From: Phycisphaerales bacterium
GTDB taxonomy: Bacteria; Planctomycetota; Phycisphaerae; Phycisphaerales; UBA1924
Length of the DNA: 64,000 nucleotides
Reading direction: 5' to 3'
Assembly: GCA_029260515.1 (NCBI GenBank)
Contig: JAJDDC010000019.1
Location: forward strand, 186,001 to 250,000
Part shown: positions 27,391 to 35,786 of the stretch, piece after piece
Layout: each line of letters starts with the position of its first letter
Numbering within the stretch: position 1 is the stretch's first letter
The notes under the pieces: generated by a model
The model's database searches: none
Seen by the model: the letters and a program-made list of their open reading frames with translations, nothing else
What the model was told of the DNA's origin: nothing
Translations under genes and position numbers: made by a program

Positions 27391-27615
27391 TTACGGTTTG
27401 CTGACCCTGCCGTTGAGCCCGATGCGGACCCAGGCGACGCGTTCGGATTCGATGATGTAGATGGACTGTCCGTCGGTGACCTTGACGAGGTGGTCGGGCT
27501 CGTCGGGGACGAGCATGGCGTTGTGTACGGTGAGTTCGCGGGCGTCGATGGCGAAGGTGGCGTCGCGTTCGCCGTTGAGTTCGGTGAGGGCTTGTCGGAG
27601 CTGGTCGGAGGTCAA
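27391..27615 (-). CDS. Small hypothetical protein between groES and groEL
   Basis: 74-residue protein. It begins MTSDQLRQALTELNGERDATFAIDARELTVHNAMLV and ends with IGLNGRVSKP. The start codon is TTG at 27615, with GAGGAG in the last codons of the upstream gene, so translation is coupled. Beta-strand-like pattern with conserved-looking VPDEPDHLVKVTDGQSIYIIESERVAWVRIG. No family recognised. Its place between groES and groEL suggests a role in the stress operon or a chance insertion. Confidence 0.75.
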   Translation of the reverse strand: MTSDQLRQALTELNGERDATFAIDARELTVHNAMLVPDEPDHLVKVTDGQSIYIIESERVAWVRIGLNGRVSKP

Positions 27616-27619
27616 GGCG

Positions 27620-27880
27620 TTACTCCTCGACGGCGGGTCTGGCGAGGGAGACGACGTCGCCGGCCTCGAAGTAGATGGTCTCGGGTGTGGCCTGGCGTGA
27701 GTGCCCGGTGTCGTAGACGAGGCCGGTGACGGTGAATGTCGTGTCGGCGCCGGCGTTGGGCCCGGCCTCGACGCGGGCGACGTTCTCGATGAAGAAGGAG
27801 CGGTGCGCGAAACCGACGGCGACGCGGTGGCCCGCGTCCTTGGCGTCGGTGAGGACGGCTCTGATCGTGTCGGGTTTCAT
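27620..27880 (-). CDS. Small hypothetical protein after groES
   Basis: 86-residue protein. It has an N-terminal helix MKPDTIRAVLTDAKDAGHRVAVGFAHRSFFIENVARVEAG and then beta-strands ending VSLARPAVEE. A clear AGGAG precedes the ATG. Its stop (TAA) lies 4 bp before the next gene's start region. No family recognised. It may share a fold with its neighbour at 27391; both are about the size of a nucleoid or chaperone modulator. Confidence 0.75.
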   Translation of the reverse strand: MKPDTIRAVLTDAKDAGHRVAVGFAHRSFFIENVARVEAGPNAGADTTFTVTGLVYDTGHSRQATPETIYFEAGDVVSLARPAVEE

Positions 27881-27907
27881 CTTCGCTCCTGGGTACGGTG
27901 TCGTGGG

Positions 27908-28222
27908 TCAGTCGATGACGGCGAGGACCTCGTCCTCGCTCATGATGAGCAGCTCGTTGTCGTCGAGCTTGACCTCGGTGCCGGCGTAGGAGGAGAAGAT
28001 GATGCGGTCGCCCTTCTTGACGGTCAGGGGGGTGCGCTCGCCGGTGTCGGTGTTGAGCGCGCCGTCGCCGACGGACTCGACGATCCCGGTCTTGGGGCGG
28101 TCCTTGGCGCCCTCGGGCAGGTAGATGCCGGACTCGGTGCGTCCCTCGGCCTCGTCGCGGCGGACGAGGATCTTGTCGTGCAGGGGGCGGATCTTGAGTC
28201 GGGTCTTGGTCGCGGTGGCCAT
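27908..28222 (-). CDS. groES: 10 kDa chaperonin GroES
   Basis: Co-chaperonin that caps the GroEL chamber. The 104 residues show the opening LKIRPLHDKILVRRDEAE, SGIYLPEGAKDRPKTGIVESVGDG and the C-terminal VKKGDRIIFSSYAGTEVKLDDNELLIM-type segment. First gene of the cluster groES-27620-27391-groEL. The upstream 97 bp to the receiver gene contain no CIRCE-like inverted repeat that I could see. Confidence 0.97.
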   Translation of the reverse strand: MATATKTRLKIRPLHDKILVRRDEAEGRTESGIYLPEGAKDRPKTGIVESVGDGALNTDTGERTPLTVKKGDRIIFSSYAGTEVKLDDNELLIMSEDEVLAVID

Positions 28223-28319
28223 GGTCGTCTGACTCCTCTGATGATGCGATGCCGGGACGTTCCGGCGGTTGTGTGTGCGGATGCCGCGGGGTTGCGCGGC
28301 GTGGTGATGACGTGGTCGG

Positions 28320-28892
28320 TTACGTGGTCGGTGGCGGCGCGGGCGTGTGATTCGTCGGCCAGCGCCCGGCGTAATGGCGGGCGAGGCAGCGGCGGAGCAC
28401 CTCGAGCAGGATCTCCAGCTCGCCCGACTCGTGCGGGCGGTTGATGACGGCGAAGGCGCCGGCGCGGAGGGCGGCGGCGATCTCGCGGCGGTCGTCGCGG
28501 CTGGTCCGCTCCTGGCGGACGATGACGGTCGGGGGCGGGCAGTCGAGGCGTGCGAGCATGGCGAGCAGGCGGTGGCTGGCGCCCTCGGCGCCGGGGACGA
28601 TGCGCTGGCCCTCGCTCAGGGGCAGGCCAAGGTCCACGACCGCGATGTGGATGGGGTACTTGCGGATGACATCGGAGGCCTCGGCGCCGGAGCCGGCCCG
28701 GAGCGAGCGGACGCCCATGGGCTCGAGCAGGCGGGGCAGGCGGTCCACCCAGGCCTCGGGTCGCCAGCCGGCGTAGGAGAGCAGGAGGTTGAGGCGACCG
28801 GGGGCGGCGGGCTGGCATGGCGCGTCGGCCGGGGTGGGCAGCCCTCCGGAGGGGCCTTGGCAGGCGTCGTGATGGAGCGGGACCGCGTGCAT
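28320..28892 (-). CDS. Receiver-domain (CheY-like) protein
   Basis: 190-residue protein. After a Pro/His-rich leader of about 30 residues comes a response-regulator receiver domain: LNLLLSYAGWRPEAWV, AVVDLGLPLSEGQRI with the phosphoacceptor Asp, PTVIVRQERTSRDDRREIAAALRAGAFAVINRP. No output domain is visible, so it is a single-domain regulator. It sits directly upstream of groES on the same strand, a location that suggests stress control, although a 97-bp gap and no known motif make this uncertain. Confidence 0.8.
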   Translation of the reverse strand: MHAVPLHHDACQGPSGGLPTPADAPCQPAAPGRLNLLLSYAGWRPEAWVDRLPRLLEPMGVRSLRAGSGAEASDVIRKYPIHIAVVDLGLPLSEGQRIVPGAEGASHRLLAMLARLDCPPPTVIVRQERTSRDDRREIAAALRAGAFAVINRPHESGELEILLEVLRRCLARHYAGRWPTNHTPAPPPTT

Positions 28893-28988
28893 CGGGAGAG
28901 ACCAGTGGCAATGGGCGTGCCTGACGGGGCGGACGGAGCGGGCGGGCGGGCGGGGCGATCGGCGGGCCTGGGGCGGCGTCACGCGGAG

Positions 28989-29045
28989 GCCGCCTGCCAG
29001 CGCTCCGGTGGGCCCGGTGGCGGGAGTGTCAATCTGGCAGGCGGC
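28989..29045. repeat. Perfect 12-bp inverted repeat upstream of rmuC
   Basis: GCCGCCTGCCAG (28989-29000) and CTGGCAGGCGGC (29034-29045) are exact reverse complements with a 33-bp loop. It lies in the 280-bp region between the divergent receiver gene and rmuC and could be an operator or attenuator. No T-run follows. Confidence 0.75.
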
Positions 29046-29172
29046 GGGCGGGGGACACGGGGGCTGGGCGGAGCGCAGGGCGCGTTGGCGGCCCCAAAAC
29101 GCCCAAGCGGCAGGCTTTCCACGCGTTGTGCATGGCCCGGCGCCCGGGCGGGCGAGAGTTAGACTCGGCGTC

Positions 29173-30591
29173 ATGGAGATCGCCATCATCGTTTTGTCTG
29201 TCGCGAGCGTCTTTCTCGCCGGGGCGTTGGCCTGGGCCCTGATGGGGCGGGCGCAGTACGCCAAGGAGACCGGGGAGGCCCGCGGCAACGTCGAGTCGCT
29301 CGAGCGTGAGCTGGCGTACGCACGGGACCGGCTGGTGCAGGACGAGGGGGTGATCGAGGAGCTGCGGCTCAAGAACCAGCAGGCCCAGAACGACCTGTCG
29401 CGTGCCGACGAGCGGCGCGAGGCGTCGGCCCGGGAGCTGGCCGAGCGTGGGAACCTGGAGAAGCGGTTCAGCGACGCGTTCAAGGCGTTGAGTGCCGAGG
29501 CGCTCAAGAGCAGCCGCGACGAGTTCATGCTCCAGGCCAAGCCCGTCTTCGACGCGGCCAAGAAGGAGCACTCGGACCTGGTCAAGCCCATCGGCGAGAC
29601 GCTGGCGGCGACACGCGAGAAGCTCGAGCAGATCGAGAAGTCGCGGGCCGAGAGCTTCGCGAAGCTGATGACCAACGTCGATTCGGTCTCCGGCGCAAGC
29701 GCGGCGCTGCGGGACGAGACGGCGAAGCTGACGCGGGCGCTGTCCAAGCCCGAGATCCGGGGACAGTACGGCGAGATCCAGCTCAAGCGGGTCGCCGAGC
29801 TTGCCGGGATGACCAGCTACTGCGACTTCACGGAGCAGACGAGCCAGCGGGACAACGCGGGGAACCTCGTCCGCCCGGACATGATCGTGAAGTTGCCCAA
29901 CGACCGGGTGATCGTGGTGGACGCGAAGACGAACATCAACGCGTACATGGAGGCGGTCAACGAGCCCGACGAGCTCAAGCGGGACGCGCACCTCGATCGG
30001 TTCGCCAAGCACGTGGCGGATCAGGCCAAGAAGCTGAGCGACAAGTCGTACTGGTCGTCGTGGGAGGGCTCGGCGCAGTTCGTGGTGATGTTCATCCCGG
30101 GCGACCACTTCATCGACGCGGCGTTGCAGCGGAGGCCGGACCTGTACGAGGTCGTGGCCCAGAACAACGTGCTGATGGCGAGCCCGAGCACGCTGATCGG
30201 GCTGCTGCGGGCGGTGGCGGTGGGCTGGCACGAGCAGAAGCTGGGCGACGAGACGCGCGAGCTGATCCGCCTCGGGGTGGAGTTGCACGAGCGGGCCGGG
30301 GCGGCGTTCGAGCACGCGGGCAAGCTGGGCGATTCGATCCGCCAGAGCGTGGAGCGGTACAACCGGCTGGTGGGGTCGATCGACACGCGGCTGACGCCGA
30401 CGTTGAAGAAGTTCGAGGACGCGGGGGCCAGGTCGAGCAAGCCCCTGACGGAGCTCAAGCCCGTGGACGGGACGACGCGGTTGCTGCAGGCGACGCCCGC
30501 GTCCGGCGCAACCCCCAAGCCTCTCTCGAACGGGAACGGGAACGGGAACGGCGCAAAGCCATCGATCCCGGCCAAGCCCGCGGGCAAGTGA
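29173..30591 (+). CDS. rmuC: DNA recombination protein RmuC
   Basis: 472-residue protein with an N-terminal membrane helix (MEIAIIVLSVASVFLAGALAWAL), a long coiled coil (about 30-200) and a PD-(D/E)XK-like nuclease domain: RPDMIVKLPNDRVIVVDAKTNINAYMEA contains the D...DAK nuclease motif. RmuC limits inversions at short inverted repeats in E. coli. Length matches the family. The start at 29173 is chosen to keep the membrane helix at the N terminus. Ends with a Gly/Asn-rich tail. Confidence 0.93.
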   Translation: MEIAIIVLSVASVFLAGALAWALMGRAQYAKETGEARGNVESLERELAYARDRLVQDEGVIEELRLKNQQAQNDLSRADERREASARELAERGNLEKRFSDAFKALSAEALKSSRDEFMLQAKPVFDAAKKEHSDLVKPIGETLAATREKLEQIEKSRAESFAKLMTNVDSVSGASAALRDETAKLTRALSKPEIRGQYGEIQLKRVAELAGMTSYCDFTEQTSQRDNAGNLVRPDMIVKLPNDRVIVVDAKTNINAYMEAVNEPDELKRDAHLDRFAKHVADQAKKLSDKSYWSSWEGSAQFVVMFIPGDHFIDAALQRRPDLYEVVAQNNVLMASPSTLIGLLRAVAVGWHEQKLGDETRELIRLGVELHERAGAAFEHAGKLGDSIRQSVERYNRLVGSIDTRLTPTLKKFEDAGARSSKPLTELKPVDGTTRLLQATPASGATPKPLSNGNGNGNGAKPSIPAKPAGK

Positions 30592-30621
30592 CGCACTCAG
30601 TCTTGGGGGAGGTGTGCCCTC

Positions 30622-30963
30622 TTGCCACCCGCTCTCAAGTCAGCCTATGTCTGGTTCATCATCAGCACGCTCGTGTGGGCGACGGTCCTGACGGGTTGGA
30701 TCGCGCTGTGGTCCGGCTTGCCCGCGATCGCTGCGCTGCGTCATGCACTCGTGCAAACACCGGGGGTGGTGGGGCAGGCGAGTATCGTCGGGCTCGTGAT
30801 CGGAGCCGCCCGCTTCGGTACGGCCCGCATGCGTTCCTCGTCGGGTCCGCCACGCTGCCGGCGATGCAAATACGAACTCACGGGGATACGGTCGTATGTC
30901 TGCCCGGAGTGCGGCGAGCCGACCGGGGTTTCGAGGTCGGAGCACGCGTCGCGCGAAAAGTGA
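30622..30963 (+). CDS. Zinc-ribbon membrane protein 1
   Basis: 113-residue protein with two hydrophobic helices (AYVWFIISTLVWATVLTGWIALW and GVVGQASIVGLVIGA), then CRRCKYELTGIRSYVCPECG, a four-Cys zinc ribbon. Start is TTG at 30622 with GGGGGAGGTG just before. This zinc-ribbon/helix layout is characteristic of Planctomycetota hypothetical proteins. First of three such genes in 1.7 kb; the next is on the opposite strand, so not one operon. Confidence 0.75.
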   Translation: MPPALKSAYVWFIISTLVWATVLTGWIALWSGLPAIAALRHALVQTPGVVGQASIVGLVIGAARFGTARMRSSSGPPRCRRCKYELTGIRSYVCPECGEPTGVSRSEHASREK

Positions 30964-30974
30964 TCCTGTGATAC

Positions 30975-31832
30975 TCACATCGCGGCGCGGATCGCCTTGA
31001 GGTCGCGCCGGACGGTGTCGATGAGCAGGCAGTACAGGATCAGCGCGATCAGCGGCCCGATGTAGAAGCACAGGGCGAGGACGACGAACAGGACGGGCCC
31101 GAGCCAGATGAGCAGGCGGGCCTGCTTGTACGCGGTCTGGTCCGGGATCCGCGGCGTGAGCCATTGCAGGTAGAGCATCTCGGCGAAGTAACGCACCGCG
31201 AAGGCGATGAATGCCACGACGCCGATGCCCGCGCCGGTGAGCACGAAGACGTTTGTCTGTGGGAAGAGCGAGACCGCGGCCCGGCAGACCGCGGCGGCGC
31301 CGGCAATCACCAGCATCACACGGACCACGCGCCGCGCGGTCGAGCCGTCGTCACGCCCTGTGTACGCGGGGTCCGGTGTGGACAGCCGCCACCACCCCCA
31401 GACGAGCAGGAGGCTGATCGGTAGCTGCAGCATCGCGGAAACAATGGTCAGCCAGTGCGGCGGGACATCGCCGGTGGGCATCGTGATCGCAATAGTGACG
31501 ATGAACGCCGTCACCCCGATGACGATCATCAGGATGATCGACGTGAGCACCGCGACGGCGCCGGTGTGCAGGGCGGCCAGGTACTCGGGCGAGCTGTTGG
31601 CCAGGACGTCGGCCGCGAGCGTGCGCTGGATGGGGAAGCCGCACTCGGGGCAGCGCCCGTCGATGAGGAGGCCCTCGACGTTGTAGCCGCACGTGCGGCA
31701 GGCCGCGGCGGGCGCGGTCCGGACGACCGGCGGTGGCGGCGGCTCGATCTCGACCGGCTCGAGGGGGATGCCAGCGTCCGGCTCGTCTATCTCCGGCTCG
31801 GGCGGGTCTGGCTCGGACGGGCGCTCCGTCAT
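30975..31832 (-). CDS. Zinc-ribbon multi-helix membrane protein 2
   Basis: 285-residue membrane protein. A Pro/Glu-rich N-terminal tail is followed by CRTCGYNVEGLLIDGRCPECGFP (zinc ribbon) and then about five hydrophobic helices (for example AVAVLTSIILMIVIGVTAFI and LLIWLGPVLFVVLALCFYI). The ribbon is cytoplasmic or periplasmic depending on topology, which I cannot fix. No family name. Convergent with the gene at 30622. Confidence 0.75.
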   Translation of the reverse strand: MTERPSEPDPPEPEIDEPDAGIPLEPVEIEPPPPPVVRTAPAAACRTCGYNVEGLLIDGRCPECGFPIQRTLAADVLANSSPEYLAALHTGAVAVLTSIILMIVIGVTAFIVTIAITMPTGDVPPHWLTIVSAMLQLPISLLLVWGWWRLSTPDPAYTGRDDGSTARRVVRVMLVIAGAAAVCRAAVSLFPQTNVFVLTGAGIGVVAFIAFAVRYFAEMLYLQWLTPRIPDQTAYKQARLLIWLGPVLFVVLALCFYIGPLIALILYCLLIDTVRRDLKAIRAAM

Positions 31833-31977
31833 GCGGACGGAGGATACACGGGCGTGCGTTGCTCACCGATATCGGAACCGGAACCTTTGTTCGCTGCGGC
31901 CGCGGGAGGAGGCGGCGCTGCCCCCGCGGGGCCGCTCGCAGGGCGGGGCGGGCGTGTTGTTGCGGTAGGCTGCCCGG

Positions 31978-32304
31978 GTGAGACGATTGCCCTGGATCAT
32001 CTTCTGCTCGTTCCTGATCACGTTCGGCGGCGCGTTTGTGCTGCTCGGCGTCGCCTCCGTCGTGACGCGCCCTGCGGGCGTCAGCGCTGGCGAGGCGATC
32101 GCGAAGGTGTTGTTCGATGAGCCGTGCGTCCTGGTGCTGCTCGTGGGCAGCGGCGCGATACTCGCGCTCGTTCTCTTCGCACGCGCTCTCGCACGCGGCC
32201 CCGGCCTCCACGCGTGCAACGAATGCGGGTACGACTTGCGTGGGAGCGCACCGGATCGTTGCCCCGAGTGCGGCGCCCGCCGGGCCCGCGTTGATCCGCC
32301 CTAA
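31978..32304 (+). CDS. Zinc-ribbon membrane protein 3
   Basis: 108-residue protein with two helices (WIIFCSFLITFGGAFVLLGVASV and VLVLLVGSGAILALVLFARAL) and CNECGYDLRGSAPDRCPECGARR at the C terminus. The start is GTG at 31978, right before the first helix. Same architecture as the protein at 30622 but in a different order of surroundings, so probably a paralogue. Convergent with the dockerin protein at 32317. Confidence 0.75.
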   Translation: MRRLPWIIFCSFLITFGGAFVLLGVASVVTRPAGVSAGEAIAKVLFDEPCVLVLLVGSGAILALVLFARALARGPGLHACNECGYDLRGSAPDRCPECGARRARVDPP

Positions 32305-32316
32305 ACCATCAGCCCG

Positions 32317-33867
32317 CTAGAACGGGCATCCCGCTGCGAACGCGACCATGAACGCGAGCACGTCGGAGAAATCGAAGTCGCCCATCGGCGGGGCGAGGTC
32401 GGCGCGGGGGTCGGCGGCGTCGAAGAGCGTGAGGAAGGCGAGCACGTCGGAGAAGTCCAGCTCGTGGTCGGGCGGGTCGGCCAGGTCGGCGGGGCAGGGC
32501 GGGTAGACGTGCTCGAGCTGGATGTCGGCCATGACCAGGGCGCGGCCGAGCGTCGTGTCGGCGACCATCCCGAGGCGGACGACGTCGGACGCGTCGCGGT
32601 CGGAGAGCTCGATGACGGTGTCGGCGGGGTCGAGGGGGGCGAGCTGGATGTAGCCGGCCTCGGGCGTTGCGTCGCCGTCCCAGTCGATGGGCTCGCCCGC
32701 ACGGATGACCAGCTCGCCGTTGAGCAGGACCGCGTGGAACATGAGGTAGTCGGGCGGATCGGCGGCGGTGACGGCGCAGGCGTAGTCGCCCTGTGCGTTG
32801 AGTTCGACGGCGCCGAAGTTGGTGATGATCGTCTGCGATCCGGGCTCGAGGGTGGCGTCGCCGGCCTGGAAGAGGAGGGCGTCGGCGGTCGCGAGGAAGG
32901 GGAAGGTCTCGAGCGTGGTGTCCACGCCTGTGCGCGAGCGGCCGGCGAGGATGCGCTGGCCCGCGTCGTTGATGTCGTAGGAGATGGCGGCGCCCCAGCG
33001 CTGGCCGTCGAACCCGAGGTCCTGGGGGATGGGTTCGTCCTCGACGATGGGGACACCATCGATGGCGACGGCGGCGGCGTTGTGTACGAGCGCCTCGCGG
33101 GGGACGGGCCCGGCGAGGCGGACGGCCGTGAGCCAGTGCTCGCCCGAGGGAGAGACGGCGATTCGGTCGCCGAAGATGTCGGGCCCGAGGGCTGCAGATT
33201 CGCCCAGGCCCGAGACAGGGTCGGTGCCGAAGAAGACGAGCTGCGCGTCGGGGCCCCGCAGGAGCATCTGGTTGAACGGGGGCGCCATCGGGCCGGGCGA
33301 GACTGTGGCGGCGTAGATCACCTCGCCTGCTGTCGTGATGGCGACATCATTGAACTCGGAGAAGTACGTGTTGGCGAACGATCCGACCCGGGTGAACTGG
33401 GCTCCCAGCAGCGTCGGCCCGAGCCAGAACGTGTCCATCTCCACGCCGGTGGGGTCGTGGGTGGAGTGTGCGTTGTAGAGGACGCCCGCGTCGTCGGCGA
33501 GGGCGAAGCGGGGTGAGAACTCGGCCTGGGTGTACTCGCCGATGGTCGCGTCGCGCCGGAGGAGGGCGAGCGGCTGGCCCGAGGCGGGCGAGCCGTAGAC
33601 CTCGTGGCGGTAGTCGTTGGACAGCGCGATGCGGCTGGTGATGAGCGCGCCCCAGCCGCCGACGGTGTTGAACTCGACCGCCCGGACTGCGGCGACCGTC
33701 TCGACCGGGAAGCCGCCTGGGGAGACGTCGCCCTCGCGGATGAGGGCGGTGGGCCACCCGATCAGCTCGGGCCCGGCGAGGGCTGGCGAGGCGATGACGG
33801 CAAGCGCCGCCGCGGAACGCAGGGTTTGGTAACGACACGCCAAGCTGGGGTCCCTCTCCCGGCGCAA
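32317..33867 (-). CDS. Secreted protein with two GC-type dockerin repeats
   Basis: 516-residue exported protein: signal peptide within MRRERDPSLACRYQTLRSAAALAVIASPALAG, a long beta-rich domain with repeated short motifs (for example EGDVSPGG, GSFANTYFSEFNDVAIT and SFADDAG-type turns), and a C-terminal double dockerin-like segment ELDFSDVLAFLTLFDA...FDFSDVLAFMVAFAAGCPF. The repetitive body resembles a propeller or choice-of-anchor domain, not identified. Part of the six-member dockerin family in this window. Confidence 0.85.
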   Translation of the reverse strand: MRRERDPSLACRYQTLRSAAALAVIASPALAGPELIGWPTALIREGDVSPGGFPVETVAAVRAVEFNTVGGWGALITSRIALSNDYRHEVYGSPASGQPLALLRRDATIGEYTQAEFSPRFALADDAGVLYNAHSTHDPTGVEMDTFWLGPTLLGAQFTRVGSFANTYFSEFNDVAITTAGEVIYAATVSPGPMAPPFNQMLLRGPDAQLVFFGTDPVSGLGESAALGPDIFGDRIAVSPSGEHWLTAVRLAGPVPREALVHNAAAVAIDGVPIVEDEPIPQDLGFDGQRWGAAISYDINDAGQRILAGRSRTGVDTTLETFPFLATADALLFQAGDATLEPGSQTIITNFGAVELNAQGDYACAVTAADPPDYLMFHAVLLNGELVIRAGEPIDWDGDATPEAGYIQLAPLDPADTVIELSDRDASDVVRLGMVADTTLGRALVMADIQLEHVYPPCPADLADPPDHELDFSDVLAFLTLFDAADPRADLAPPMGDFDFSDVLAFMVAFAAGCPF

Positions 33868-34083
33868 CGTCCGAGATGACCCACACTACACGCTTGTCCG
33901 GGCGGAAAGAAGCCCGGCGCGACGGTACCACGCCGACAGTCGCATCCGGGCACGGGCGGGCCCCCCCACCGAGATCGGGGGGTGAGACCGGGTACCGGAC
34001 GGGGGGATCGGGCGGTTTTTTGACGGGTTCTCGGACGACGGGGCGGGCGATCAGAGTTGGCCGGAACGGTGTGGCCCGGGCGG

Positions 34084-34872
34084 CTATTGGCTCAGGAAGA
34101 GGTAATCGCGGGCGTCGGGCGTCCAGGCGTCCACCTCGCGGGGCGCCCGCAGCGCGTCGTCGGCCGCGAGCATGCGGTAGCCCATCTCGCGGAGCGGGTC
34201 GATGACGTCGCCCACGCTCTTGCCGACGCGCTCGGGCATGCCCGGGATCAGCTCGGCGAAGATCGCGGGGCGGAAGCGGTCGATCGTCCCGAGCCCGCCC
34301 TCGATCACCAGGGGCTCGGCGCCCTCGACGTCGATCTTCATCAGGTCGAGACGGTCCAGGTTCTGCCCGCTCGCCCAGTCGTCGAGGCGGATGGTCTGGA
34401 TGGTGGTCTTGCAGACGTCGGGCGCGGTGCGTGTGCCGAGGGCGTCGGGGGAGGCGGCGTCGGACATGTGGGCGCTGCCGTGGGAGTAGCGGCGGGAGGC
34501 CTTCTTGTAGGGGACGTACAGCTCGACGGCGCCGGGCATGTTGGACAGGCCCTTCTCGATGATCGTGACGTTGGGTTTGCGCCCGACGACGAGGCGGAGC
34601 ATCTTGAGGTTGTAGTCGAGGGGTTCGAACGCGTAGACATGGCACGAGCCTTTGTGGAGGGCGGCCAGGTGCTTGGTGTAGCGGCCGTGGTTGGCGCCGA
34701 CGTCGAGGATGACGGCGCCGGGCTCGGTGTGCTTCCCGAGTGCGCGGACGACGGCGGCGAATCGCCGGCGGACGATCGCGTGGTAGAGATGATCGATGCG
34801 GGCGCCCACACCCGAGAGGGCGGCGGGGCGGACATCGGCCATGTCGGGGATGTGGACGACGGGGTCGGTCAC
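34084..34872 (-). CDS. FkbM-family methyltransferase
   Basis: 262-residue SAM-dependent methyltransferase of the FkbM type, likely methylating glycans or lipids at the cell surface. SAM motif VILDVGANHGRYTKHL, then CHVYAFEPLDYNLKMLRL and LMKIDVEGAEPLVIEGG (the acidic post-SAM motif). Length is normal. Start at 34872 gives MTDPVVHIPDM. Adjoins a lipoprotein gene on the same strand 11 bp upstream, perhaps cotranscribed. Confidence 0.92.
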   Translation of the reverse strand: MTDPVVHIPDMADVRPAALSGVGARIDHLYHAIVRRRFAAVVRALGKHTEPGAVILDVGANHGRYTKHLAALHKGSCHVYAFEPLDYNLKMLRLVVGRKPNVTIIEKGLSNMPGAVELYVPYKKASRRYSHGSAHMSDAASPDALGTRTAPDVCKTTIQTIRLDDWASGQNLDRLDLMKIDVEGAEPLVIEGGLGTIDRFRPAIFAELIPGMPERVGKSVGDVIDPLREMGYRMLAADDALRAPREVDAWTPDARDYLFLSQ

Positions 34873-34883
34873 GGCTGGGAAGC

Positions 34884-35531
34884 CTACTCGACCGGGTCGA
34901 GGCCGACCGATTCACGCCACTGGTTGAAGAGGGCGCGGGTGCGCTGGGGGCGGTCGCCCGTCGGGTCGAGCTTCCCGCCCGGGCGGAGGTAGGCCCACTC
35001 GTCGGGATCGTTGGCGGTGGCCCAGGCCTCGATCTCGTCGAGGCGGTCGCGGCGAGCGCCGGGGTCGCGCGGCGGGGCGTCGGGGTCGGCGGCGGAGATC
35101 ATGTAGCCCTTGATGATGCGCCCGCCCCCCGGCGCGTCCTCAAGGTAATAGGTGATGCGGTACCGCGAGCGGTCGGTGCGTTCGATGAGGTCGTAGTACT
35201 CGTTCCACTCCTCGTTGATGCGCCAGACCGTGTCGCCCTCGGTGTGCCAGGGGCCAGGGGTGGAGACGGAGTTGAAATGCTCGTCCCAGGCCTTGTAGCG
35301 CCCGGCGCCGAGGGTCCACGCGCGGCCATCACCCTCCTTCTTGTCGTACCAGACGCGGGGGTCTTGGGCGAGGCGGGCCCTGGCGGCGTCGAGGTCGCCG
35401 GCCTCGCGGGCGGCGCGGAAACGCTCGACGGTCTCGATCCTGCTGGAGCCGCACGCGCTCAGCGTTGTGATCGCCCCAGTGCAGGCGAGAACGAGCGACG
35501 CGATCCGGGCGCTGCGGCAGCCGTGCGGCAT
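34884..35531 (-). CDS. Putative lipoprotein, unknown function
   Basis: 215-residue protein with a lipoprotein signal LACTGAITTLSACGSS and a charged mature part: TVERFRAAREAGDLDAARARLAQDPRVWYDKKEGDG and the ending RTRALFNQWRESVGLDPVE. The pattern with Tyr/Trp-rich strands (NEEWNEYYDLI, RYRITYYLEDA) recalls SnoaL/NTF2-like or nuclear transport-factor folds used in secreted proteins, but this is uncertain. It precedes the FkbM gene on the same strand. Confidence 0.75.
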   Translation of the reverse strand: MPHGCRSARIASLVLACTGAITTLSACGSSRIETVERFRAAREAGDLDAARARLAQDPRVWYDKKEGDGRAWTLGAGRYKAWDEHFNSVSTPGPWHTEGDTVWRINEEWNEYYDLIERTDRSRYRITYYLEDAPGGGRIIKGYMISAADPDAPPRDPGARRDRLDEIEAWATANDPDEWAYLRPGGKLDPTGDRPQRTRALFNQWRESVGLDPVE

Positions 35532-35786
35532 GACGGTCGTGTACGCACCGGCGGGGCGTGGGGATGCACGCCATCGGCCGCGGATGCAGATTCGGGCGCC
35601 GGGGCGGGACGCGGTTGTGGTACGCTGGGCGGCGTTCCGGATCCTCTCTCGTGGGATTTGTTGCGGGCGTGCGAGCCCGCGTGGTGTCGGGCCTGACCGC
35701 CCGGCGCGGACGATGTCGGTCGGACGTGTTTGTGACCAGATCGCCGCGTGTGTGCGGCGGCGCCGACCCCAGCCTGGAGAGAGATC

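Noticed and set aside
28223..28319. CIRCE operator in front of groES
   Set aside because: No TTAGCACTC-N9-GAGTGCTAA-like inverted repeat is present in the gap; the GC-rich small hairpins do not match.
33961..34026. Terminator on the plus strand ending in GGTTTTTTG
   Set aside because: There is a T-run but no convincing stem directly before it, and no plus-strand gene ends upstream.
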